Below, in pieces: positions 8,650-16,176 of a stretch of 51,954 nucleotides of DNA; positions within the stretch are counted from its first letter, which is position 1; each line of letters opens with the position of its first letter. A model generated the notes under the pieces. It ran no database searches, was not told the DNA's origin, and saw only the letters and a list, made by a program, of their open reading frames with translations. The stretch comes from Actinomycetes bacterium (GTDB taxonomy: Bacteria > Actinomycetota > Thermoleophilia > Solirubrobacterales > Solirubrobacteraceae). The DNA lies in assembly GCA_021792455.1 (NCBI GenBank), contig JAJYUP010000009.1:1-51954 (forward strand), in the 5' to 3' direction. A program made the translations under genes and the position numbers.

Positions 8650-9386
8650 TGAGCCCCACGCCTGACAGCGTTGTGAGGAGCACGCGCGGCGGTGTGCCCC
8701 GCCCCTTGCGACCCGAGGGAGCCGGCGCCTCGCGCGTCGGCCCACCACCTCGCGTGGCAGAGACCGCCCCTGAAGACGATGTCCTTGCGAACCGCCGTCT
8801 CAGGGTTCTCGTCGTCGACGATCACGAGGTCGTGCAGTGGGGCTTCAGGCTCATGCTTGGGCAGCTGCGATGGGTGGAGCGCTGTCTCTCTGCGCGCAAC
8901 GGCGCCGAGGCGATCGCGCTCTGCCGCCGATATGAGCCCCATGTCGCGATCGTCGACCTTCTCCTCGACGGGGAATCTGGCCCAGAGGTGTGTGAGCGGC
9001 TGCGTGCGGAGGCTCCTGCGCCGAGGGTTCTGCTCATCTCCGGAGCGGGCGGCATCTCGCCGCGAGCCGCTCGCGCCGCCGGCGCCGCTGGATTCATCTC
9101 GAAGGACTCACCTGCGAGCGAGATCGCGAGGATGGTGCGAGACGTCGGCGCTGGCAAGACCGTCTTCATGGAGAGCACGGGCCCGCAGGCGCCTGCGCTC
9201 ACGGAGAGGGAGCGCGAGATTCTCAGCCTCATAGCGGCAGGCGCGACCAACCGCGAGATAGCGGGTGCTCTCTACCTCTCACCCCACACCGTGAAGGAAC
9301 ACACGAGCTCCCTGTATCGGAAGCTCGGCGTCCGCAACAGGGCGGAGGCCGTCCAGCGAAGCCAGCGACTTGGGCTGCGCAGCTGA
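8649..9386 (+). CDS. NarL/LuxR-family response regulator
   Basis: 245 aa from the ATG overlapping the kinase stop (TGATG at 8647-8651). A variable 40-residue leader precedes the receiver domain: RVLVVDDHEVVQWGFRLML with the acidic pair, VAIVDLLLDGESGPEV with the phosphoacceptor Asp, and GFISKDSP with the conserved Lys. The C-terminal LuxR helix-turn-helix is LTEREREILSLIAAGATNRE followed by LYLSPHTVKEHTSSLYRKLG. It is the cognate partner of the upstream GAF kinase. Targets are unknown, but the next transcription unit downstream is the fatty acid operon with its palindrome-bearing leader, an obvious candidate. Confidence 0.95.
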   Translation: MSPTPDSVVRSTRGGVPRPLRPEGAGASRVGPPPRVAETAPEDDVLANRRLRVLVVDDHEVVQWGFRLMLGQLRWVERCLSARNGAEAIALCRRYEPHVAIVDLLLDGESGPEVCERLRAEAPAPRVLLISGAGGISPRAARAAGAAGFISKDSPASEIARMVRDVGAGKTVFMESTGPQAPALTEREREILSLIAAGATNREIAGALYLSPHTVKEHTSSLYRKLGVRNRAEAVQRSQRLGLRS

Positions 9387-9584
9387 GATGGCGAGGGGTC
9401 CTTCCGCAGCGGCGATCGAGTCGGCCTCCGCTCGCCGCACCCTTGTGAGCAGCGCATCGGGCGGGAACGCATCCTTGCCTCACGGCGATCTGAGCTGTCG
9501 GGGTTCGGCGCGTGCGCTTGCGGTTGCGACGTCTCGCGGGAACGTATCCCTACATAGACCAGGCGGCGAGAAGCGGTTTCAGCA

Positions 9585-9604
9585 CCCCCCATTTGGGGGG
9601 CATT
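9585..9604. promoter_or_regulatory. G-tract palindrome, copy 1 (candidate operator)
   Basis: CACCCCCCATTTGGGGGGCA: six C and six G around a 4-bp ATTT centre. It is 19/20 identical to copy 2, 375 bp downstream. Paired C/G tracts of this kind resemble CsoR/RcnR-family operators, but the regulator is unknown; the adjacent NarL-type regulator is another candidate. As RNA it would also form a short hairpin. Confidence 0.6.
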
Positions 9605-9754
9605 TCTCGCTTTCGACTTGCCTTTCCGTGCCCGATCGGAGATGCTCTGCTCATCAATCTTCAGCAACTTGGGCGCGCGGCGAGGGGTCGGCTGCCGATT
9701 GTCGGGTCCGTCACGCAGCCGTGTCTCTTGCGGTCGCGCTCGGTTGCAACCAAG

Positions 9755-9782
9755 TCTGCCGGTCCCGGACCCCACCGGCAGA
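9755..9782 (+). ncRNA. Leader hairpin 1 of 3 (candidate structured RNA)
   Basis: Perfect 9-bp inverted repeat TCTGCCGGT (9755-9763) / ACCGGCAGA (9774-9782) with a 10-nt loop. It abuts hairpin 2 with no spacer. No known riboswitch family was recognised. Confidence 0.5.
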
Positions 9783-9802
9783 GAGAGACCCCCCGGTCTC
9801 TC
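9783..9802 (+). ncRNA. Leader hairpin 2 of 3
   Basis: Perfect 8-bp inverted repeat GAGAGACC (9783-9790) / GGTCTCTC (9795-9802) closing a CCCC tetraloop; starts on the base after hairpin 1 ends. Confidence 0.5.
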
Positions 9803-9810
9803 CTCCTCGG

Positions 9811-9842
9811 GGTGGTGGGGCGGCTCAGGCCGTCCCACCACC
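9811..9842 (+). ncRNA. Leader hairpin 3 of 3, 13-bp stem
   Basis: GGTGGTGGGGCGG (9811-9823) pairs with CCGTCCCACCACC (9830-9842), including one G-U pair, around a 6-nt loop CTCAGG. This is the strongest hairpin I saw in the window. A short T run (9858-9861, GGTTTT) lies 16 nt downstream, too far for a standard intrinsic terminator. Plus strand is assumed from the fabD direction. Confidence 0.5.
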
Positions 9843-9959
9843 TGCTTAACGGGACGGTTTTGGCGCCTCTCATCACGTGATCCTCGCGGGGGGCAGCCGC
9901 GCCAGCGGCTTCAACAGACCCCGGAACCAGGCCTCAGCCGTCCCCCGAAGGCGCCTGAT

Positions 9960-9979
9960 CACCCCCCATTCGGGGGGCA
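9960..9979. promoter_or_regulatory. G-tract palindrome, copy 2 (candidate operator)
   Basis: CACCCCCCATTCGGGGGGCA, differing from copy 1 by one base in the centre. It lies about 250 bp upstream of fabD, a sensible position for an operator or promoter-proximal element of the fatty acid operon. Confidence 0.6.
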
Positions 9980-10177
9980 GTGCGCAGGCGTGGCGCGATG
10001 CACTGCCGACTCGGCGCGAACCTGGAGGGTGTGACTTTCGGTTCGCGACGGCTACGTCTGAACGTCGGCTCCAGCCTGCTGCCGATGCGCCTTTGCAGAT
10101 CACAGCAGGTCCGCGGCTCGCGCGGCGGCAGGGGCGCGCTTCGCGGTGCGCCCGTCGCCGAGTCGACTGCGGGCGGG

Positions 10178-10243
10178 ATGCGGGACGAGAGGGCATGGAT
10201 GCGGGACGAGAGGGCATGGATGCGGGACGAGAGGGCATGGATG
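10178..10243. repeat. 21-bp tandem repeat spanning the fabD start
   Basis: Three units of atgcgggacgagagggcatg plus g (10178-10198, 10199-10219, 10220-10240) and the beginning of a fourth. In the fabD frame each unit contains an ATG (10195, 10216, 10237) preceded by a GAGAGG-like purine run, so the translation start is itself repeated. Confidence 0.95.
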
Positions 10244-11196
10244 CCGTGATCGCAGGACTCTTCCCAGGGCAGGGCAGCCACACCAAAGAGATGCGGGCGC
10301 AGACCGAGACCTACGCGCCCCATCTGCTCTGCGCCTGCATCGAGCTCGTCGGCGAGGATCCCTTCCTTCGCGTCACAGAGAGCACGAGGTTCGCCCAGCC
10401 TGCGATCTTCTGCGCGAGCATCGCTTCGCTTGCGGCACACCGCCTCGCCACAGGATCTCCATCGCCGGGGGCCTACGCGGGTCACTCGCTTGGAGAGCTC
10501 GCTGCGCTCGTCGCCGCGGACGCGCTCGACTGCGAGGTTGCGCTGCGCCTCGCGGTGCTCCGTGGCGCGCTCATGGCGGAGGCGGGTGAGCGGGACGGCA
10601 GAGGCGGCATGCTCGCGCTCATCGGCGCCAGCACAGAGCAGTGCGAGCGCCTCGCCGCTGCGCACGATGTCCACGTTGCGAACGAAAACGCGCCCGGCCA
10701 GACGGTGCTCGCGGGGCAGCTCGCAGATCTCGAACGGGTGGTGAAGCCGGCGAGGGAAGAGGGGTGCAGGGCGATCATGCTCGACGTCGCTGGCGCATTC
10801 CATTCCCCTGAGATGGCGAGCGCGCTCGAGCCGTTCAGGGTCGCGCTTCGGAAGGAGACGGTACGCACGCCGAAGGTGCCTGTGATCTCAGGGGCGACTG
10901 CGTCTCCGTTCGTCGATGTGAGGGAGCAGCTGCTCGAGGCGATCGTCAAGCCTGTTCGCTGGAGCGCGACGATGAAGGCGCTTGCGGCGCTTGGCGCCAA
11001 CCGCTTCATCGACTTCGGGCCGGGAAGGGTGCTCGCGCGGCTTCTGGTCCGCAACGTGCCGGACGCGGAGGCGATCGCGCCGTCGGTGCCTGCCGAGATG
11101 GAGCGCAGCAGAGGCGATCACGTGAGCGCCGACTCGCAGGCGGGCAGCCTCGCCGCTCGGCAGGCGCAGGAGGTGCTCGCCCGTGATGCCTGCTGA
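10237..11196 (+). CDS. fabD: Malonyl-CoA:ACP transacylase
   Basis: Loads malonyl groups from CoA onto acyl carrier protein for fatty acid elongation. 319 aa from ATG 10237, matching the family N-terminus (AVIAGLFPGQGSHTKEM). The catalytic serine is S84 in AGHSLGELAALVAA and the active-site His is in AGAFHSPEMASAL; the malonate-binding Arg region is LRLAVLRGALM. In-frame ATGs at 10195 and 10216 within a 21-bp repeat would add 14 or 7 residues (DAGREGM units), so the true N-terminus is ambiguous. It is the first gene of a nine-gene operon and overlaps fabH. Confidence 0.95.
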   Translation: MDAVIAGLFPGQGSHTKEMRAQTETYAPHLLCACIELVGEDPFLRVTESTRFAQPAIFCASIASLAAHRLATGSPSPGAYAGHSLGELAALVAADALDCEVALRLAVLRGALMAEAGERDGRGGMLALIGASTEQCERLAAAHDVHVANENAPGQTVLAGQLADLERVVKPAREEGCRAIMLDVAGAFHSPEMASALEPFRVALRKETVRTPKVPVISGATASPFVDVREQLLEAIVKPVRWSATMKALAALGANRFIDFGPGRVLARLLVRNVPDAEAIAPSVPAEMERSRGDHVSADSQAGSLAARQAQEVLARDAC

Positions 11197-12217
11197 GCGC
11201 GCGGCGCTGCAGGACGCGCCCCCTCATCGCGGCGCGCTGCCGATCAGCGCGCCTCAGCTGCGAGGCGCGGCGAAGGTTCGCACCGCCGGCATCGCGGGCG
11301 TCGGCGCTGCACTTCCTCCGGAAAGGATCACCAGTGGGCAGATCGCACAGCGTCTTCAGCTCTCTGACGGATGGATAGAGCGGCGCACCGGAATCTCTGA
11401 GCGCCGCCGTGTGAGCGCTGAGGAAGGTGTTGCCGAGCTTGCAATCAGAGCGGGGGCGGCGGCCCTCGAGGACGCCCGCCTCGAGGCGTCGAAGGTCGAC
11501 CTCGTCCTGGTCGCGACGCTCGCCGCCGATGATGTGACGCCAGGGTGCGCGCCGCTTGTCGCAGAGGCTCTTCGATGCACGTCCGCAGCCGCGGTCGACA
11601 TCGGCGCTGCGTGCACCGGCTCGCTCGCTGCGATCGCGCTTGGCAGCGCGTGGATCGAGTCAGGAAGAGCACACAACGTGCTCGTCATAGGCTCTGAGGT
11701 GCTCTCGCGGTTCACCAACCACGATGACCGTCGCACTGCGCCCCTCTTCGGCGATGGCGCAGGCGCGCTTGTGATCTCCTCCTCGGCGAAGGGCGCAATC
11801 GGCCCCATCCTTCTCTACAGCGACGGCAGCGCCGCCTCGATGATACGGGCGCGAAAGGAGTCGGGGCTGCTCGAAGTTGAAGGCCATGAGACCTTCCTGC
11901 GCGCGATCGCTGAGCTGCACAGCGCGACGAACGCAGTTCTCTCGCAGGCGGGACTCAGCCTTTCGGAGGTCGACCTGTTTGTCTATCACCAGGCGAACGG
12001 CCGCATCCTCAAGGCGCTTGCCGACCGCCTTGGGCTCGCCCGCGACCGCGTCTTCGACTGCATCGCCGACACCGGCAACACGAGCGCGGCGAGTCTGCCG
12101 ATCGCCCTCGAGAGGGCACGCAGGCTCCGCGTGCTCAGGCCTGGGATGCTCGTCGTGCTTGGCGCGCTTGGTGCTGGGCTCACCTGGGGCGCCGCGATCG
12201 TGCAGTGGGAGCTGTGA
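11186..12217 (+). CDS. fabH: 3-oxoacyl-ACP synthase III (KAS III)
   Basis: Condenses a starter acyl-CoA with malonyl-ACP to begin fatty acid synthesis. 343 aa from ATG 11186, overlapping the fabD stop by 11 bp (a GTG at 11183 is also in frame). The catalytic Cys is in DIGAACTGSLAAIALG, His in VYHQANGRILKAL and Asn in ADTGNTSAASLPIAL. The FabH dimer motif WIERRTGISERRR is present. The first 30 residues precede the conserved start of the domain (VRTAGIAGVGAALPPERIT). Starter specificity (acetyl versus branched) cannot be read from the sequence. Confidence 0.95.
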   Translation: MPAERAALQDAPPHRGALPISAPQLRGAAKVRTAGIAGVGAALPPERITSGQIAQRLQLSDGWIERRTGISERRRVSAEEGVAELAIRAGAAALEDARLEASKVDLVLVATLAADDVTPGCAPLVAEALRCTSAAAVDIGAACTGSLAAIALGSAWIESGRAHNVLVIGSEVLSRFTNHDDRRTAPLFGDGAGALVISSSAKGAIGPILLYSDGSAASMIRARKESGLLEVEGHETFLRAIAELHSATNAVLSQAGLSLSEVDLFVYHQANGRILKALADRLGLARDRVFDCIADTGNTSAASLPIALERARRLRVLRPGMLVVLGALGAGLTWGAAIVQWEL

Positions 12218-12957
12218 GGGCGGTGCCGGGCAGACCTGAAGGATTCGCTCTGGTAACGGGCGCCTCGAGGGGCATCGGCGCTGCGATCGCCCTCGCCCTC
12301 GCATCTGACGGGTGGCCGGTCGCCATCAACTACCGCAGCGACGCGACAGGCGCAGAACGCGTTCTCAGCGAGATCGAGCAGCGCGGCGGCAGGGCGATCT
12401 GCCTGCAGGCCGATGTGACGGAGCGCGGGCGCGCTCAGGAGTTGATCCGCGAAGCTGAAGGGCAGCTCGGCCCGCTGCTCGTGCTCGTCAACAACGCCGG
12501 CGTGCGCGCAGACGAGCTCGCCCTCAACATCTCCGACGAGCAGTGGGACACCGTTCTTGCGACGAACCTCAGCGCCGCCTTCGAGCTGACGCGGCAGGCT
12601 CTGCGCCCGATGATCAGGGCCCGCTTCGGGCGCGTCATCAACATCGCCTCTGTTGTCGGCCCCCGGGCGAATCCAGGCCAGGCCAACTACGCCGCCGCCA
12701 AGGCGGGCCTCATCGGCATGACGAAGACGATTGCGGTCGAGGTCGCGAGGCGGGGCGTGACCGTCAACGCGATCGCCCCAGGACTGATCGAAACAGAGAT
12801 GACTGCGGGCCTGCCAGACAGGCTTCTCGCCGCGATCCCCGCCCGCAGGGCGGGCACTCCTGAGGAGGTCGCCGCCTGTGCGCGGTTCCTCGCCTCTGAG
12901 CAGGCGTGCTACGTCACCGGCAGCACGATCTTCGTCGACGGAGGGCTGAGCGCATGA
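12214..12957 (+). CDS. fabG: 3-oxoacyl-ACP reductase
   Basis: NADPH-dependent reduction of 3-oxoacyl-ACP. 247 aa from a GTG that overlaps the fabH stop as GTGA (12214-12217); an in-frame GTG at 12205 would add three residues. It is a classical SDR: ALVTGASRGIGAAIALALAS cofactor motif, LVNNAGV, catalytic Ser in INIASVVG, YAAAKAGLIGMTK with the Tyr and Lys, and the terminal YVTGSTIFVDGG. Its position between fabH and acpP fixes the role as the FAS-II reductase. Confidence 0.94.
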   Translation: MRAVPGRPEGFALVTGASRGIGAAIALALASDGWPVAINYRSDATGAERVLSEIEQRGGRAICLQADVTERGRAQELIREAEGQLGPLLVLVNNAGVRADELALNISDEQWDTVLATNLSAAFELTRQALRPMIRARFGRVINIASVVGPRANPGQANYAAAKAGLIGMTKTIAVEVARRGVTVNAIAPGLIETEMTAGLPDRLLAAIPARRAGTPEEVAACARFLASEQACYVTGSTIFVDGGLSA

Positions 12958-13018
12958 CTGCGCGGAGCGGGCTCTGCGATCCGTCCAACTCTCAATCTCA
13001 GCGATCGAAAGGAGTCAA

Positions 13019-13267
13019 ATGAGCACAGCAGCAACGGAGGAGCAGGTAGAGCAGGTTGTCGTCGAGGCCCTTGCGAGCTTCGGCGCAGAGAGGGACTCGA
13101 TCAGCAGGGAGGCGACGCTCGAGAGCCTCGACATAGACTCACTCGACCTCGCAGAGCTCTCTCAGATCGTCGAGGAGAAGTTCGGGATCGAGCTGAAGGG
13201 ATCAGACGTCGCCGAGGTGAAGACCGTTGGGGACGCGATCTCTCTCATCCTCGAGCGCGCGGCCTAG
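13019..13267 (+). CDS. acpP: Acyl carrier protein
   Basis: 82 aa acidic four-helix carrier. The phosphopantetheine serine is in LDIDSLDLAELSQIVEEKFG, and the family ending V-G-D-A-I is present. A clear AAGGAG Shine-Dalgarno lies about 5 nt before the ATG; this and the 61-bp gap after fabG allow higher independent translation, as expected for an abundant carrier. Confidence 0.97.
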   Translation: MSTAATEEQVEQVVVEALASFGAERDSISREATLESLDIDSLDLAELSQIVEEKFGIELKGSDVAEVKTVGDAISLILERAA

Positions 13268-13288
13268 AGGCCAGCTGACGGCGAGCAG

Positions 13289-14716
13289 ATGATCGCGGAC
13301 GCACACTCCGACAGCGTCGAGCCTCCCCGAGGGCAGCCCGCTCGGGGTGCACAGGGCCATCCGAGGGGGGGTGTCTCAGAGCAGGGCAGAAATGCCGCGA
13401 GCAGAGATCCAGCGCAGGGCGCGTGGGATCCGATCGTCGTCACGGGCGTCGGCGCTGTCAGCCCCCTCGGCGTCGGCGCGAGGACGCTGCATGAGCGCTG
13501 GTGCGCCGGCACGAGCGGGATCGTCGACGGGGAGGCGCCCTGCTCAGAGTTCGATCCGACGCAGTTCTTGACTGTGAAGGAGGCACGAAGGGCCGACCGC
13601 TTCACTCAGCTCGCGATCGCGGCATGTGAGGAGGCGCTCTCGGATGCCGGCTGGCAGCACCCTTCACATGGCAGTGGCGCATCTTCCGCGGCGGAGCTTC
13701 CCTACGATCAGCGGCGCGTCGGTTGCGTGCTTGGCACGGGAATCGGCGGGATATCGACCCTTGTTGAGGGCCAGGACACGCTCCGCGAACGTGGGCCTGA
13801 GCGCGTCTCACCCCTGTCGGTGCCTCTCATGATGAGCAACGCGGGAGCAGCTGCCCTCTCCCTGCGCCACCGTCTCAGGGGGCCGACGTTCGCGGTCAGC
13901 ACCGCCTGCGCCTCTGGCGCCCACGCGATCGGCTGTGCGATGCGGATGATTCAGCTGGGCGAAGCGGACGCCGTGATCGCGGGCGGCTCAGAGGCTGGGC
14001 TCACCCCGCTCGCTCGCGCGGCGTTCGGCGCGCTCGATGCGCTGTCGAAGAGCGGGATCTCGCGCCCGTTCGACGCGCGCAGGGACGGATTCGTGATGGG
14101 TGAGGGGGCTGCAGTGCTCGTGCTCGAGCGCCGCTCGAGCGCGCAGGCGCGCGGCGCACGGATCATCGGGGTGCTGCTTGGCTATGGGGCGAGCTCGGAC
14201 GCTCACCACCTCACCGCGCCGAGGGATGACGGCGTCGGCCAGGCGGAAGCGATGCGCGCCGCGATGGTCGACGCAGGCGTTCAGCCTGAGCAGGTCGACT
14301 ACGTCAACGCCCATGGCACCTCTACGCCGTTGAACGACCGTTCCGAGACGCTCGCGATCAAGGCTGCGCTTGGCCCGCACGCGGCTGAGGTCCCGGTCTC
14401 CTCGACGAAGTCGGCGATCGGCCATCTGCTCGGCGCCGCCGGCGCCGTCGAGGCGGTCGCGACGCTGCTCGCCCTTCGCGACGGGGTCGCGCCGCCAACG
14501 CTTGGCTTCGAAGAGGCAGAGCAGGGCCTCGACCTCGACTATGTGCCAGGCAGCGCGAGGCCTCTCCGTGCGAACGGGCGGCCTCTGATCGCGCTCTCGA
14601 ACTCCTTCGGCTTCGGCGGCCACAACGCGGTGCTGTGTCTGGCGGCGCCGGCAGAGAAGGAGGGCTCGCAACAGGAGATGGACGTACCGCAACAACGGAA
14701 GGAGGCTTCCCAGTGA
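13289..14716 (+). CDS. fabF: 3-oxoacyl-ACP synthase II (KAS II)
   Basis: Chain-elongating condensing enzyme. 475 aa; the conserved fold starts near residue 49 (IVVTGVGAVSPLGVGARTL), so the first 48 Gly/Arg/Ala-rich residues are either an unusual extension or a mis-set start. Catalytic Cys in AVSTACASGAHAIGCAM, His in YVNAHGTSTPLNDRSE, His in KSAIGHLLGAAGAVEAV; glycine-rich SNSFGFGGHNAVL near the end. It starts 21 bp after acpP. Its stop overlaps the next gene (GTGA), and the 20-residue Gln/Glu tail encodes the next gene's ribosome site. Confidence 0.96.
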   Translation: MIADAHSDSVEPPRGQPARGAQGHPRGGVSEQGRNAASRDPAQGAWDPIVVTGVGAVSPLGVGARTLHERWCAGTSGIVDGEAPCSEFDPTQFLTVKEARRADRFTQLAIAACEEALSDAGWQHPSHGSGASSAAELPYDQRRVGCVLGTGIGGISTLVEGQDTLRERGPERVSPLSVPLMMSNAGAAALSLRHRLRGPTFAVSTACASGAHAIGCAMRMIQLGEADAVIAGGSEAGLTPLARAAFGALDALSKSGISRPFDARRDGFVMGEGAAVLVLERRSSAQARGARIIGVLLGYGASSDAHHLTAPRDDGVGQAEAMRAAMVDAGVQPEQVDYVNAHGTSTPLNDRSETLAIKAALGPHAAEVPVSSTKSAIGHLLGAAGAVEAVATLLALRDGVAPPTLGFEEAEQGLDLDYVPGSARPLRANGRPLIALSNSFGFGGHNAVLCLAAPAEKEGSQQEMDVPQQRKEASQ

Positions 14717-16176
14717 GCGTTGCCGTAAAGGAGTCGGCGCGGCAGTCAGCCGATCTGAGGCGGCTGCAGCCGGAGGAGCGGCTTGACGCGCTGCTCGACG
14801 ACGGATCGCTGCAGCCGTTGCGGGAAGGCGTGCGCTCACGCCGGCTTGGCGAGCGCGCGAAGGCCGGCGATGGCGTGCTGACGGCGCACGGCCGAATCGA
14901 CGGCCGTCCAGTCTGCTGCTACGCCCAGGACGCGAGCTTCGCGGGCGGCTCCCTCGGCGAGGCCCATGCCGCCTCGATCGTGCAGCTGCTCGCGCTCGCG
15001 CGCCGGGCGAGGGTTCCCGTCATAGGCTTCATCGAGTCCGCGGGGGCGAGGATGCAGGAGGGGCTCGCAGCTCTCTCCGGCTATGGTGCGATCTTCCGCG
15101 AACACGTCGCGCTCTCTGGGGAGGTGCCCCAGATATCGATCCTCTGCGGCCCGTCCGCCGGCGGCGCCTGCTACGGGCCTGCGCTCACCGACTTCGTCAT
15201 CATGGGTGCAGAGGCGGCGATGTTCCTCACAGGACCCTCCGTAGTCGCGGAGGTGACCGGCGAGCAGATCGACATGCAGATGCTTGGCGGACCCCGTGTG
15301 CATGAGCGAAACGGCGTCTGCCACCTCACCGCCCTCGATGACCTTCACGCCGCGCAGCTCGCCCGGCAGCTACTGCGCCACCTGCCCCAGCATCGGGGCG
15401 CCTCTCCACCTCAGCAGGCTCCGGTCCCGGCGCGTCGCAGCGACCCCGCGGCGACTGTGCCGGAGCAGGCGCGGAAGGTCTACGACGTGCGCGACGTGAT
15501 CGAAGCGATCGTCGACGACGGCAGCATGCTCGAGCTCTCACCGCGGTGGGCCCGTAATGTCGTCTGCGGCTTCGCCCGAATAGAGGGGCGGTCTGTCGGC
15601 GTCGTCGCCAACCAGCCAAGGCACCTCGGTGGCGTGCTCGACGTCGCCTCCGCCCAGAAGGCCGCCCGCTTCGTGCGGACCTGCAGTGCATTTGGGCTGC
15701 CCCTCGCGGTGCTCGTCGACACGCCAGGGTTCCTCCCAGGCTCTGGCCAGGAGCGTGAGGGCGTCATCAGGCACGGCGCGAAGCTCGTCCACGCCTTCGC
15801 GGAGGCGAGCGTGCCACGCGTCACGGTCGTGCTGCGGAAGGCCTTTGGTGGTGCGTTCATCGCGATGAACTCGAAGGCTCTCGGCGCTGATCAGGTCTTT
15901 GCGTGGCCAGGCGCGGAACTCGGCGTGATGGGCGCGGGGCAGGCGGTTGGGATCCTGAACCGGAGGGAGATCGCCGCCTCGCGAGAGCCTGCGCTCGCGC
16001 GCGACCGTCTGGCCGACCTCTACGCCGCTGAGCACCTGACGGTGGTGCAGGCCGAAGCGGAAGGCTTCGTCGACGCCGTGATAGCCCCAGAGAGCACCAG
16101 GGAGCGCCTTGCGAGCGCCTTCGAGCTGCTCGCAGACGCTTCACCACGACCGCCGATCCGCAACATCCCGCTGTGA
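14713..16176 (+). CDS. accD: Acyl-CoA carboxylase carboxyltransferase (beta) subunit, acetyl-CoA type
   Basis: Transfers carboxyl from carboxybiotin to an acyl-CoA; here it should make malonyl-CoA for the same operon. 487 aa of the PccB/AccD5-like fused carboxyltransferase. N-domain: FAGGSLGEAHAASIVQLLAL, AGARMQEGLAALSGYG, GPSAGGACYGPALTDF. C-domain: NQPRHLGGVLDVASAQKAAR, DTPGFLPGSGQEREGVIRHG, KAFGGAFIAMNSKALGAD. The residue equivalent to Asp422 of Streptomyces PccB, which disfavours acetyl-CoA, is Ile383 here, as in acetyl-CoA-accepting enzymes. AAGGAGG (14698-14704) lies 8 nt before the GTG, which overlaps the fabF stop. No zinc-finger domain is present and the biotin subunit is elsewhere. 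Confidence 0.93.
   Translation: MSVAVKESARQSADLRRLQPEERLDALLDDGSLQPLREGVRSRRLGERAKAGDGVLTAHGRIDGRPVCCYAQDASFAGGSLGEAHAASIVQLLALARRARVPVIGFIESAGARMQEGLAALSGYGAIFREHVALSGEVPQISILCGPSAGGACYGPALTDFVIMGAEAAMFLTGPSVVAEVTGEQIDMQMLGGPRVHERNGVCHLTALDDLHAAQLARQLLRHLPQHRGASPPQQAPVPARRSDPAATVPEQARKVYDVRDVIEAIVDDGSMLELSPRWARNVVCGFARIEGRSVGVVANQPRHLGGVLDVASAQKAARFVRTCSAFGLPLAVLVDTPGFLPGSGQEREGVIRHGAKLVHAFAEASVPRVTVVLRKAFGGAFIAMNSKALGADQVFAWPGAELGVMGAGQAVGILNRREIAASREPALARDRLADLYAAEHLTVVQAEAEGFVDAVIAPESTRERLASAFELLADASPRPPIRNIPL

Larger units (their letters stand above)
9387..10236. other. Long non-coding leader upstream of the fatty acid operon
   Basis: About 850 bp between the response regulator stop and the chosen fabD start, with no protein family recognisable in any frame. 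It contains two near-identical G-tract palindromes (9585-9604 and 9960-9979), three tandem hairpins (9755-9842), a perfect ATCACGTGAT palindrome (9872-9881), and at its right end a 21-bp repeat that includes alternative fabD starts. The density of inverted repeats suggests a regulatory region, a structured leader RNA, or both. Confidence 0.7.

Noticed and set aside
9387-9849. Open frames on both strands in the fabD leader (for example 9370-9849 plus, 9272-9841 minus)
   Set aside because: No recognisable family, no good start signals, and the frames run through hairpins and palindromes. High GC content yields long chance frames.
9811-9861. Hairpin 3 as an ordinary intrinsic terminator
   Set aside because: The T run is only four bases and 16 nt from the stem, and the nearest upstream gene ends more than 400 bp earlier. 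Kept only as a structured element.
9480-9990. tmRNA, RNase P RNA or SRP RNA in the structured leader
   Set aside because: I looked for their conserved ends and cores on both strands (for example GAGGAAAGTCCG for RNase P, a tRNA-like 3' end for tmRNA) and found none.
10178-10240. Possible short CRISPR-like or integrase repeat array upstream of fabD
   Set aside because: Units are contiguous 21-bp copies without spacers, in frame with fabD; no cas genes or integrase nearby. It is a coding minisatellite.
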